NCBI GenBank assembly: GCA_036873135.1
Contig: JAPTYO010000010.1
Coordinates: 2,952,634-3,016,633 of the forward strand
Origin: Clarkia xantiana subsp. parviflora
Taxonomy: Eukaryota > Streptophyta > Magnoliopsida > Myrtales > Onagraceae
Reading direction: 5' to 3'
Length of the DNA stretch: 64,000 bases
Shown here: piece by piece, positions 32,895 through 43,912 of the stretch
How positions within the stretch are numbered: position 1 is the first letter of the stretch
Layout: every line of letters starts with the position of its first letter
Position numbers and translations under genes: made by a program
The notes under the pieces: generated by a model
What the model saw: only the letters and a program-made list of their open reading frames with translations
The model's database searches: none
What the model was told of the DNA's origin: nothing

Positions 32895-35835
32895 TAGTCA
32901 TATAGAAGAGCGGTAATTATAAATTTAAATTGAAGAAATTATTTATAGTGAAATATACATTACTTAATTATCTTTAGGAGGGTTGAATTATAGGTGGAAG
33001 TTAAAACACAAATATACTACTATCAAGTAAAGAAAAAAAAACGGATCAGCTCATCATAAGAATGCAAATTTAGGAGCATATCATTGTTGATTTTGTATGC
33101 TTATGGAACCAAAATTAGCACTATAAGAAATGCTAATATAATGTAAAGCTCGACTTGGTCAATCAATAGAAATTTATATGACATGTCTCGCTTATTTAGT
33201 TTCCGAAAAAAAAGTAATTGGACTGAACATGTCTTTTCCACGACTGAAGCATCTCAATCAACGAGTAGTTCCTCAGGCTCAATCAAGGTGCTAATTGAAA
33301 TCCAAAATAAATACTAACTAAGCTGTTTTGCTTTGAATTTCCACACCGTGCAAGCCAGGAGCATCATCAGGTATGTATTTTGCCCAAAACCAGTGACCTT
33401 TCCAAACTCTGTTCATCTCCTCAATAGGAACGTTCTTGGTCTCGGGTAATAGAAAATAAATAAATAATGTCATAAGGAGTTCAAATCCGGCAAAGAAGAA
33501 GAAGAGACCGAATTTCATGTGGCAGAGCATGGTGAGAAAGGCTTGAGCAATGATAAAGGTGAAACCCATGTTAACGGAAACATTGATGGCTTGTCCAGCA
33601 GATCGGATCTCTAAGGGACATATCTCACTTGGAACTAGCCATCCAAGCGGACCCCATGACCATGCGAATGCCGCTACGAACCCGCATATCAGAAACAAAA
33701 CCAAGTCAGCTGTCCCTTTTGGTAAGGAACCAGTTGTGCCAAACTTCAATGCCAGGATAATACCAATTATAACCTGTTAGGTAACAGCATAATAGATTGA
33801 GTGAGATACATACCATGTATACGTTTTAATACAATTTTATTTATTTACCTAATTAATAATTTGGTTAAGTTACCTACCTGACAGATAAACATTTGGATGC
33901 CACCTTCCAGGAATAGAGATCGTCTACCAGTTCTGTCGACCAAGATAATGGAAACAAAGGTTGCAACGACATTGACGATCCCAGATATGACGGCAGACAT
34001 AAGTGAAGCATCATCACCATACCCTAGAGTCTTGAACAACACAGGTGCATAGAACATGATGATGTTAATGCCAGTAAGTTGTTGAAAGAACGGGATCGCG
34101 AATGTAAAAACTAAATGAGGTCTGTATCGTGATTTCCTAATGTTCTTCCATGGATGTTGAACCATCTTGGCAGCCTCGCTAGCAGCAATCAGATCTTGAA
34201 ATTCTTCTTCCACGTTGTCAGTACCTCGAATTTCTTTGAGCATTTGTTTTGCTTTATCCGAAAAGCCTCTTTCAATGAGAGAATTCGGAGTGTCGGGAAG
34301 AAAGAAGGATCCTACAGTCATCATTATTGCAGGAACAGCCGCAAGACCCAACGAAACTCTCCAACCCCATCCTCCTTGGATGTTATTTGTTCCATAGTTG
34401 ATAAGATTTGCTATCAAAATTCCAATTGTGATGGCTAGTTGGAAGCCTATGTTGAGAGCTCCTCTAATTTTGGGTGGTGCCATCTCAGATAAGTAAACCG
34501 GAACGGACTGGAATCAATCAATGTAATTAGAGATATATCATTCATTCATTCATTGTAAAATTATATAACTACCTAGCTAAAACATACATATACATATAAT
34601 AAACATAAGAAATGTACGTACCTGATTAGCAAATCCAACGCCTATACCGAGAAATATACGACCAATGATCAACATTGCGACATTAACAGCAGCACCATTC
34701 AGAATAGACCCGGCCAAAAAGACGAGTCCTCCAAAACACATTGACACTTTCCGACCAAAAATCCTCGTGACTGCAGAGGCAAAGAAGGAAGCCACCAATG
34801 CAGCAAGGTATAGAGAGGAAGTAAAGAGTTGCAATAGTACACTGTCGAATTTGCAGTAATTGTTCTCTTGTAGTGATGCATCATTCTGCTTTCGGTATAC
34901 AGAAGGAAAGAACTTCTTTAAGAAAGGGGCCATTGCAGTGACACCTCCTGTGGATGAAGAATACACTCAAATATAAATTATATCCTTCAAGTTATATTTC
35001 ATACAACCAAAATTAGTTTAAAACGCTACCAGAAATTCCCAAGTCGTATCCAAACAGAAAACCTCCCATGGCTGCAACCATACATGTAATGATCACTTTC
35101 ACAGTGACCTGACCTTCATAATTACCTCTACCACTCGTAACAAAACTACCACCTGCCATGTTTTAGAAACTGGAATACGAAGTTCCTACTTCCTTGGAAG
35201 TATAACAACAAATTACTTAAGCATTCAAAGATCAATAATTATCTTCATTCATTTAGGGGCAATAAAGTAAACCCGTCTTCTTAATCACCCTTCTCTCAGT
35301 CACGATAGATCACTAATGCTTATTTAATTCTGTTGTTGCTGGAATTAGTGCTTGGCAAGTCTTTAAATACTGTGCTTCTTGTCAATTCTACTGAGATTAC
35401 TCAGATCAGTAAACTGTCAAACCATCAAAAGTGGCAGATCTCCTAAACAAGGGTTTTGACCAGATGTATCTTTTTTTGAAAATAGATTTACTATTTTGGT
35501 TATTATGTGAATTTTAATAAAATAATTTTTTTATTTATATTATACTGTACTTTTTATTTTATTAATTTTTTTTCATATATAGTATAATTTTTTTTTTTCC
35601 AACTATTCTCTTATTTTATTAATTTATTCGTTTATATTATAACATATCTTCCGTTTTTTTGTTTTTGTTTTTTTTCCTTTCTACTTTATTGTTTAACTGA
35701 TGAAAAAGTTTCAAAAAATACAACAAGCTATACTGATTCCTCTTTGCAATATGAATAAAGAAAACTTTTATGTATGTGATGGAAATAAGGTTAATTATCA
35801 AGTTGCTAGCTGAAGTTTATATCATCGACCATATT
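32895..35835 (-). repeat. Left arm of a ~2.9-kb inverted duplication containing STP
   Basis: This arm carries one STP gene plus flanks. It matches 44850-47686 in inverted orientation at very high identity across exons and introns. On the distal (3') side the homology continues further, to about 32895, with a more diverged partner at 50909-51205. Confidence 0.88.
33318..35159 (-). CDS. Sugar transport protein (STP family H+/hexose symporter), copy 1
   Basis: Exons 35159-35030, 34947-34622, 34507-33878 and 33773-33318 give 513 residues, normal for plant STPs, which are 12-helix plasma-membrane proton/monosaccharide symporters. Visible signatures are [15 protein letters not shown] in helix 1, [22 protein letters not shown] (the PESPR-like motif), [19 protein letters not shown] in helix 7, [30 protein letters not shown] and [12 protein letters not shown]. 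Cysteines in NNYCKFD and TMLCHMKF match the pair that bridges the lid domain in STP structures. It differs from the second copy at only two residues that I found (SDKAKQ and GVEIQ here, SEKAKQ and GMEIQ there). It appears fully functional. Confidence 0.95.
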
Positions 35836-37545
35836 TCTAGCTCAAAATTTTACTTGAACAAAATTCTAGCTTAGCTTCTTCAAACCGTACAAACGACAAA
35901 ATTTATTGCATTTTCAGTCTAATTTGGATGGATTCCCATACATTACCACTCAAATCATTTTTGTATGAAGGTCTAGAGAAAGATGCAATCAATAGAATTT
36001 TCATAATCTATTTCATTCACACAAATTCATTATTCATTGTACGTCAAGCAATAGGTTGAATGACACATTATGTCCATATTCACGAGAGTTACAAATTAAT
36101 TAATTATGCACATTCCTATATGAAGTATACTCCAGTGTTAACTTTGTTAGCTTAAGTATGTTTTACAGTGCATTTTACTCGCTTAATGAAATTGGACTAT
36201 CCAAAATAACTATTCAATTTTTTTTAATCTATTTTGCAAGACAAACTTGAAGGGGTTAAATCTATTATTTTCTTAATACGCTTATCAATGCCCTAATATT
36301 GGACGTAATACATGCGACCCAATCTGTATAAACATACATCAAATGCAACAGAGCTAACTAAGTGCTTGGTTTTTTTGGTAAATTTGAGCTAGTTTTTCAT
36401 CAACAATTCTTTTAGCAACTTTTTCCAATCGGACAAACTTCAGTTAGCAATTTGGTAATTAGTATTCTTTATTCTGCACTTTCACCGCTCGAATGTGAAA
36501 GTGCGGGATAAAGAATACTAATTACCAAATTGCTAACTGAAGTTTGTCCGATTGGAAAAATTGCTAAAAAATTGTTGATGAAAAACTAGCTCAAATTTAC
36601 CAAAAAAACCATGCACTTAGCTAGCTCTGTTGCATTTGATGTATGTTTATACATATAGGGTCGCATGCATTACATCCAATATCAGGGCAATTATAAACAT
36701 ATTAGGAAAATAATAGATTTAACCCCTTGAAGTTTGTCTTGCATAATGTATAAAAAAAAAATTCAATTGTTATTTTGGATGGTCCAATTTCATTAAGCGA
36801 GTAAAATGCACTGTAAAACATACTTTAGCTAGCAAAGTTAACAATGGAGTATACTTCATATAGGAATGTATATAATTAATTAATTTGTAACTCTCGTGAA
36901 CATGAACATAACATGTCTTGCATGAATTATTTAAGACGTAAAATGGACAATGAATTTGTGTGAAGGGAAGAGATTATGAAAATCCTATTGATTGCATTTT
37001 TCTCCGGACCTCCAGAATAAGCATAAAAATGATTCGAATGTAAGGTACGGGAAGTGATGCAGCGTGATGGTGGGATAGGTGCGCAGAAATCGAATGCAAA
37101 ATGAAATCAAAAGCAGGGTTAAGGAAACCTCGATTTTCTGATTTATCAATAAACTGAATGTAAAATTCGGCCAACAATGTCTTAAATAGAAAACCCTAAT
37201 CTATAAAATAACAAAAAATAACGAACAAGTCCCTAATAAATTGAAAACTGTAAAAAAGACACGAAATAACATAAAAGCACGATTTTGACCCCTCAGATGG
37301 CATAGCCGTGATTTTGAACCAGAACGCTGTTTCCGTCCGAAAAACACTATTCAAGCGCCAAATTCAAACGTTCGCCCGAAAAACACTATTCACGGCCACA
37401 AATTTTTGAGACTACTCGGTTTCGCGTGCATCAGAAAGTCCATCCAAAATAGACTAAAAAAGCAACAGATCTAGCCGTTTGCACGGTTTGAGAAGCTAAG
37501 CTAGAAATTTGTTCAATTAAAAATTTGAGCTAGAAATACCTTTCT
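35836..37545. repeat. ~1.7-kb near-perfect hairpin (long palindrome) with a nested MITE
   Basis: The two arms, about 35836-36480 and 36490-37545, are inverted copies. The centre is tight: TTGCACTTTCACC-type sequence near 36475-36500 with AAGAATACTAATTACCAAAT on one side and its inverse on the other. The right arm is interrupted by a 378-bp MITE (37056-37433), with hairpin homology resuming on both sides of it. The outer ends read TATTTCTAGCTCAAAATTTT / AAAAATTTGAGCTAGAAATA. The element abuts the STP duplication arm. It codes for nothing recognisable but could yield double-stranded RNA if transcribed. Confidence 0.85.
37056..37433. mobile_element. MITE of the TGATGCA family inside the hairpin arm
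   Basis: It begins TGATGCAGCGTGATGGTGGG and ends CGCGTGCATCA. Its removal restores continuity of the hairpin arm (…GGTACGGGAA and AGTCCATCC…), which fixes the insertion boundaries well. It shares most of its sequence with 31706-32353. Confidence 0.8.
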
Positions 37546-37978
37546 TCTTACGCTTTTCTACCAGGTGGTGGAGTTGCTCTTCTTTACGCATGAAAATTTG
37601 GACAAGTTGCAAACAGAAAACTTTGACCAAAAAAACTGTGTGCTCATTCAAAATTTTGAAATCAGAAGAGGGTGGGTTATTCTTCATAATTATTTCTTAA
37701 CTTCATCTTAATTGTAATCAGTTGTCTTACTTGCTCTGTTCTGTGAAGTTAATTCAGTGCAGTTTCATGGGAACCAGTCAATTGCCTTTGGTATTGATGA
37801 AAAGTTCCAGGTGAAATTCAGTCCATGTGTTACTCTTTTATGGTGAAGCTTCCATCAAATAACTATTCCATCGAATCTGATATTCAAACTTGATTGAATT
37901 CTTTATAATTAGTATAATAGATATAGTTGGTCCATTGCTGGGTTGTACTAATGTAATGCTGATCTTGATCTGATGTAG

Positions 37979-38445
37979 TTGTAATGCTTTATCAATGTTG
38001 TCTTTCAACGGAAATCCCTACTGGATGGCACTTGAGGTATTTCTCTCGCTGGAAACTAACTATACAAAGATTTAGTATTTTGAACAAAAATTAAATCTTT
38101 TATCATGTTTTTTCATTGTTTCCGAGTGTCTATCACATTCATTTCTGGCAATTAACTTTCTGTTCAAGTTTTCGGGTATTTTTATTATCAGCTTGTGATG
38201 AACAGAACTGGGTGCAGTCTATATGGAGCCTTGGGTGCACAATACTTGAAATGTGACATCAAAGCCGCCATAGAGCCCATACGAAGGGGTCCGTACAATT
38301 AACTAACCTTCACTAACTTTGCAATCAAGTTTGAATACATCAATAACCCAAAATTTCTTCCTTTGTTTTGGATTTGGATTCAACAGGTGGCTGCCATTTC
38401 TAAAATTGGGAACATCAAAGACGTTCCTGAAAATCCTTCATAAGG
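37979..38445 (+). pseudogene. MAPKKK kinase-domain pseudogene fragment
   Basis: Three exon-like pieces encode the middle of a plant MAPKKK (MEKK/YODA-type) kinase domain. 37980-38034 gives LSMLSFNGNPYWMALE, the activation loop and APE region with P changed to L. 38190-38296 gives VMNRTGCSL, then after a frameshift IWSLGCTILEM, then TSKPP*SPYEG, where an expected W codon is TAG. 38387-38442 gives VAAISKIGNIKDVPENPS and then a stop. Intron-like sequence separates the pieces, so this is a gene fragment and not a retrocopy. The ATP-binding lobe and C-terminus are absent. Confidence 0.75.
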
Positions 38446-38832
38446 TTGTGCTTGTAGCGGACCCAACAGCCTGACGAAGCTTCGGCATTGGACTTCCTAG
38501 ACCACCATTTTCTTCTGTTTCTTAAAGCTTAATTTGTGTCGGTTGGATTTCTCAACCTATTTTGGCGCTCAAGTTGTTTCCCAGCTATCTCATCCTACAA
38601 TCCCTAAGAAAGTAGAGACTCAAATTAATAGACTGCTGCTTGGATCCTCATTCTACCAAATTAAAAATCTTTCTTTTTTCTTATTCTTTTGTGTAATGTT
38701 ATGGTCAAGTTCACTTGACTTTTTTTTAATCAATACTCATACGATTATAAACACGAAACGCATAAACAAAACATTGCCTACGACCTTCTCATGAGATGAT
38801 GAAGGTCGAGGGCAAACCAACATCATGTTACA
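38446..38832. other. Intergenic DNA, no gene seen
   Basis: This lies between the kinase pseudogene and the RNase H-like fragment. An 86-codon plus-strand frame (38534-38794) has no recognisable features. Confidence 0.4.
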
Positions 38833-39249
38833 TCAGTTGTAGTTGCCGAAGTAACCACATTGTGCGCTAAACGTACGAGCTCTAGGAACAGTCTTAATTG
38901 AAACAACAACAATATTTAATAGAAATCTAATATCTTGAACAAGCCCGAAAAAGGAAGGATTGTATCTTGAGGAAGAGAAGGTTATTTGTTTGAGCAAGTT
39001 GGTCGTATCTGTAAATAGGACATGAGTACCCCGTCGTGATGACCTTGCTAATAATAACTCTGCTCGATAAGCCAGTCCTTCCACAAGAAGAAGGTTGTCA
39101 TCATGCGCCGAAGTAATAGAAACTGCCGAGATTTTCCCACTCTCGTCTAGTAAAATTGCGACTCCATAGATAATATTATTACGAACCAGGACAGCTCCAT
39201 CACACAAAATTATAGGTTTTATGTGTGATGAGGTTGTTGTTCTAGTGCT
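38833..39249 (-). pseudogene. RNase H-like (RVT_3-type) fragment, no start codon
   Basis: A minus-strand open frame of about 139 codons carries the plant RNase H-like pattern found in non-LTR retroelement remnants: ILCDGAVLVRNNIIYGVAIL with the first Asp, LVEGLAYRAELLLARSS with the Glu, and THVLFTDTTNLLKQI with the second Asp. It then reads LVQDIRFLLNIVVVSIKTVP and a short tail where the final acidic/His region should be. No ATG opens the frame; the first in-frame codon is TTG. It is best read as a retroelement-derived remnant. A spliced host gene with an unseen first exon cannot be excluded. Confidence 0.55.
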
Positions 39250-39348
39250 CAAGGGTCTCCTGATGGTGGAAAGGAAAAAAAAAGTACTATTCCTGATTTT
39301 TAAGTTCGCAGGTTACGAGGTCAATCAATGTTAGTGAAGTGTTATAAA

Positions 39349-39352
<4 letters not shown>

Positions 39353-39402
<50 letters not shown>
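39353..39402. repeat. (TA)n microsatellite
   Basis: About 25 uninterrupted TA units between the RNase H-like fragment and the SKIP gene. A second, shorter TA run is at 39830-39850. Confidence 0.95.
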
Positions 39403-39403
<1 letters not shown>

Positions 39404-40330
39404 CACGAAATAATAAGTAGGTGCTAATCACTTATTACAGGGCGGGGAGAGTTGCTAAACTTTACATGTATTATAGGCTGAAATTATGTTTAATTTTAGT
39501 TGTCTATCAATTCACGTTTGCATGTTTGTAGAAGAGTTATCTAACAACCAAATCGAAACATAATTTCAATATTATATATATATAAACATATAAGTATAGC
39601 ACATATATGTGAAAGCGAAACCATAGTTTAATTTTGCTTTCCTAAGATATTTACGCAAACTTTTACGGGATTATTTTAGGAGATGATACAACCTCCGACA
39701 TCCAACCTTCCAAGTATTCCTATTGTGAGAATAATTAATTTATCATTAAAGTTGCTGGAAATTACGACATGTGCCATTTAGCACTGCATCGGAGGTTTAC
39801 AGTTGGATGTTAAATTATTTTCCATTATTTTATATATATATATATATATTATTATTTTTTAATTACAGTCGCGCCGACCGTCACAGATCTATATATTTCG
39901 CCGCTCTCTATCTTAGAACAGCTCAATCGGCGACGCCGGCAAAATTTTCTCAAATTCGTCTTTGCATCATCTGGATCGATTGGTACGGTTTCTATCTTTT
40001 CTTCCCTAAATTCTGTAGTTCTATCTGAGGTTTTCTTATTTCTTAGGATTTTTCTAAAGATTGGTTTATTTGTGTAAAAGTTATTGAGATCTTCAATTTA
40101 TGGAGGACTTAGGGTTTAGGGCTGATTGCTTAGCTTCCGTCAATTATCTCTGAATGAACTATCAGCTGCGGATAATTGTACTACTCTTCACATCTAGATT
40201 CATTCTAAGTTAGGTTTTGAATCAATGTTGTAAAAAAATCATCTTTATCAATGAATCCTAATTTCTTATAATATTTCCTTGGTTTGAACATTATACTCCA
40301 GAAATTTAGCGGGGTTGATTACAACAAGTA
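39403..40330 (+). promoter_or_regulatory. SKIP promoter, leader and leader intron (inferred)
   Basis: A leader exon probably covers about 39868-39982, ending GATCGATTG|GTACGG at a good donor. An intron then runs to just before the ATG at 40331 (acceptor near TTACAACAAG). A telo-box-like word, CTTAGGGTTTAGGG, lies inside that intron at about 40109-40122; such words are common in leader regions of plant growth-related genes. Exact ends need transcript data. Confidence 0.45.
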
Positions 40331-42199
40331 ATGGCATCCTTGAATGAATTGCTGCCGCCTGCAAAGTCCACAACGGCGACTTTCTATGACCATTCAAATG
40401 ATCCTTGGTTCAAGCAGCGGTTTAGCTCCTCTTCTGAGGCTGAACAATCTGCTGTTGTGGTCAAGCAGAACCCCGTTCCACCCTACTTGAAACGCCAGGG
40501 CTTTGTTCCACGCAAAGTTGAGGATTTTGGTGATGGAGGTGCTTTCCCTGAGATCCATATTGCTCAGTACCCGCTTGGTATGGGCAGGGACAAATCTGGT
40601 AAACCAGGTTCAAAGATTCTTCCAGTGACAGTTGATGCTCACGGGAATGTTGCTTATGATGCAATTGTTAAGCAGAATGAGAATTCGAAGAAAATTGTTT
40701 ATAGCCACCACAAGGATCTCATCCCCAAGGTGTTGAAGGGTGAGAAAGACGACGAAGAGGAAGACGAGGATGTAGAAAGGGAGATTGAAGAAACAATGCA
40801 GGAAACTAAGGCTGCATTGGAGAAGATAGTGAATGTTCGGTTGAGTGCAGCTCAACCCAAGAATGTCCCTAAACAGTCATCAGATTCTCAGTTTATCAAA
40901 TACAAACCGTCTCAACAATCTGCTGCCTTTAATTCCGGTGCAAAGGAAAGGATCATTAGGATGGTGGAAATGCCTGTGGACCCACTTGAACCCCCAAAGT
41001 TCAAGCACAAGAGGGTCCCGAAAGCATCTGGGTCCCCACCTGTCCCTGTTATGCACTCACCACCTCGTCCCGTCACTGTCAAAGACCAGCAAGATTGGAA
41101 AATCCCGCCTTGTATTTCAAATTGGAAGAATCCGAAAGGGTACACTATCCCACTTGACAAGCGCCTTGCTGCTGATGGAAGAGGTCTTCAAGAAGTGCAG
41201 ATTAATGACAATTTTGCTAAGCTTTCAGAGGCTCTGTATGTCGCTGAGCAGAAGGCTCGAGAGGCAGTTGCCATGAGGTCTAAAGTGCAGAAGGAAATGC
41301 TGATGAAGGAAAAGGAAAGGAAAGAACAGGAGCTGCGAGCTTTAGCACAGAAAGCACGTTCTGAGAGAACTGGAGCAGTAGTACTGCCACCTCCTCCCCC
41401 ACTCCCATCTGGTAGAGACCGAAGTGGCCCAGATCATGAAGAAATAGACATGAGAGACAATTATGAGCAAGAAAGGCCAAGGGAAAGAGAAAGAGGTAGA
41501 GAGAGAGATCATCCACCTAAGGAATCGAGAGAGGAGAGGGAAGAGAGGCTACAAAGGGAGAAAATCCGTGAGGAGAGGCGGCGTGAGAGGGAGAGGGAGA
41601 GGAGATTGGAAGCTAAAGATGCTGCAGTTGGCAAGAAAAGCAAGATCACAAGAGATAGAGATAGAGATGTTAGTGAGAAAGTTGCACTGGGTATGGCCTC
41701 AACTGGAGCAGGAGGTAGAGGAGGAGAGGTTATGTATGACCAAAGGTTGTTCAACCAAGAGAAGGGAATGGATTCCGGGTTTGCTACAGATGATCAGTAT
41801 AATGTATATGACAAGGGACTGTTTACTGCTCAACCCACGCTGTCTACTCTCTACCGGCCCAAAAAGGATGCAGATGCTGAAATGTATGGTGGAGATGCAG
41901 ATGAGCAGATGGAGAAGATACTAAAGACGGATCGGTTCAAACCCGATAAGGGATTCTCTGGTGCGTCTGATAGGGCTGGGGGGCCAAGAGAGGGACCGGT
42001 GCAGTTTGAGAAAGAACCTGAAGAGGCTGATCCGTTCGGTTTGGATCAGTTCTTGACTGAGGTTAAGAAGGGCAAGAAAGCAATGGATAAAGTTGGTTCT
42101 GGAGGAACTATGAGAGCTAGTGGTGGGTCTTCTATGCGGGAAGGTTATGAAGGAGGAGGGTCACGGACCCGGATCGGGTTTGAGAGAGGTGGCCGCTAA
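40331..42199 (+). CDS. SKIP: SNW/SKI-interacting protein SKIP
   Basis: One long coding exon of 622 residues, the usual length for plant SKIP. SKIP is a nuclear spliceosome component and transcription cofactor that couples splicing with the clock, flowering and stress responses in Arabidopsis. The N-terminus has PVPPYLKRQGFVPRKVEDFG and FPEIHIAQYPLGMGRD. The SNW domain (about residues 180-340) includes the family's name motif S263-N264-W265 in CISNWKNPKGYTIPLDKRLA. Downstream come a proline run, a long RE/RD-rich charged helix and the conserved tail FATDDQYNVYDKGLF, DRFKPDKGFSG and EADPFGLDQFLTEVKKGKK. A 3'UTR intron (about 42228-42399) is likely: a donor CAAG|GTACTT 28 bp after the stop and an acceptor TTTTCAG. 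The gene sits in the loop of the inverted STP duplication. Confidence 0.97.
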   Translation: MASLNELLPPAKSTTATFYDHSNDPWFKQRFSSSSEAEQSAVVVKQNPVPPYLKRQGFVPRKVEDFGDGGAFPEIHIAQYPLGMGRDKSGKPGSKILPVTVDAHGNVAYDAIVKQNENSKKIVYSHHKDLIPKVLKGEKDDEEEDEDVEREIEETMQETKAALEKIVNVRLSAAQPKNVPKQSSDSQFIKYKPSQQSAAFNSGAKERIIRMVEMPVDPLEPPKFKHKRVPKASGSPPVPVMHSPPRPVTVKDQQDWKIPPCISNWKNPKGYTIPLDKRLAADGRGLQEVQINDNFAKLSEALYVAEQKAREAVAMRSKVQKEMLMKEKERKEQELRALAQKARSERTGAVVLPPPPPLPSGRDRSGPDHEEIDMRDNYEQERPRERERGRERDHPPKESREEREERLQREKIREERRRERERERRLEAKDAAVGKKSKITRDRDRDVSEKVALGMASTGAGGRGGEVMYDQRLFNQEKGMDSGFATDDQYNVYDKGLFTAQPTLSTLYRPKKDADAEMYGGDADEQMEKILKTDRFKPDKGFSGASDRAGGPREGPVQFEKEPEEADPFGLDQFLTEVKKGKKAMDKVGSGGTMRASGGSSMREGYEGGGSRTRIGFERGGR

Positions 42200-42837
42200 A
42201 CCCAACAACAGTCTATGTTTCATCAAGGTACTTTGTTTGTGTTTCTTGTTCTTTCATTGATTTACTGCTGAGAGGAAATGGTAGAAGAATCTAAGCATGG
42301 TGTTGACTATATAGCCTAAATCCGCTTTTATCTTTGTCATTGGTATAACACTGTTGTGATTCTGTTGATTCATAAATGTCATTGTTTTTATCTTTTCAGT
42401 TGCAAGGTGTAGAAGTGAATCAAGATGGGTTTCTTTGTACTGTGTGATTCGACGCTGGACCATACGAAGGAGTCATCTTTTGTAATACCAGAACTTAGTT
42501 TATTTCAAAGTGTGGTGCTTATGATGAACTTATCTATGAAACTCAGCTGTTTGGTTGCTTAATTGTAAAAGTAATGTACTTTTTGGCTTACTTCTGTATT
42601 TGAAATACGAATAGCAGTTCCTAATAGGATCATGTTTCTGTTTGGCATTTGCAAGAGAAGTGATGGAACTTTAAGTTGTAACAAACCCAGGAAGGCATAA
42701 CTCCAATTGGTAAGTCGCTTTCCCCAAAAAAAGCAACAATTTTTAAAGCAATATCAAGTAGTCGAAATTGCAGCATAACATTTGCCTTACATAAAAATCT
42801 CGAAATCTTCATCCCTCGAGAAAATTACCAAAATAAT
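42200..42837. other. SKIP 3' region
   Basis: It holds the inferred 3'UTR intron and transcript end, and no further gene. Confidence 0.5.
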
Positions 42838-43674
42838 CATATTATAATACAAAAATACACAATTAAGCATACCCTCGAATCCCATTCGAGGGTTTGACCA
42901 AAATATTGGTCAAACCCTTGAATTCCATTCGAGGGTTTGACTGGAGTTTTCAGTCAAACCCTAGACTCCCATTCAAGGGTTTGACCGAAGACTCCGGTCA
43001 AATCCTAGACTTCCAGTCTAGGATATGACTTAAATTTGAAATTAAAATAAAAAAATTAAATTTTTCGTATTAATAATATTCATTTTAAAAAAACATCCAA
43101 CATATAAATTGATCATAATATTTAAAATACAAATCATATAATCGTGTTCCTTCAAATACGAAAAAAACATTATTCAATACTACACATAAATATATAATAG
43201 ATTAATCAAGGTCTCCATGGTCGCCGACTTTGCCTATCCCACTCGGTCGGTCTCCCACCCATATGTCATCTATCTAAACCTCTCACAAGCTTATCTTTGA
43301 ACGTCCAGAAGTTTCGGTTGGCTCCTTATAGTGAGCTGAGACTGTAAATGTACATTATCAATTTAAATGTTGGATGTTTTTTTTTATAAATGATTTTTAT
43401 TAATGCTAATATTATTTTTTTTAAAATTTCAAATTTAGGTCAAACTCGAGGTCAAACCCTAGGCTTCCAATCAAGGGTTTGACTGGAGTCTTCGGTCAAA
43501 CCCTTGAATGGGAGTCTAGGGTTTGACTGAAAACTCCAGTCAAACCCTCGAATGGGATTCAAGGGTTTGACCAAAGCTTTTGGTCAAACCCTCGAATCCC
43601 ATTCAAGGGTTTGCTCAAATTTGACAATTTCAAATTTGTGTGCTTATTTTTGTATTTACCAATTAAAATATGCT
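42838..43674. mobile_element. Foldback-type element with modular terminal repeats
   Basis: Long terminal inverted repeats (about 270 bp each) are built from tandem near-palindromic modules of GAGGGTTTGACC / GGTCAAACCCTC type: four modules at 42878-43027 and their mirror set at 43436-43613. The outer ends read CATATTATAATACAAAAATA and a diverged inverse near 43640-43674. The unique centre is about 43120-43350 and encodes nothing recognisable. This modular TIR is the hallmark of foldback elements, which are often MULE-related. I found no clear target duplication. Confidence 0.65.
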
Positions 43675-43912
43675 TAGTTAGCAAAACAACTCTCATCCCT
43701 CACACATCAGAAAAACGCAGCCTCTATAAATAAATACGGGCAGTCTAATTTACATAACGAGCCTGGAACAAGACCAGTTAGCAAACCAACGAAATACAGC
43801 CTCAAAGTTGTTGTTCTTCTGCTATCTTTCTAACCTGCATATTTATTGGTGTTACAACTAGCTATATATTATAAGAAGAGTTGATACATGAAGAAACCTT
43901 GAAATTATGTAC

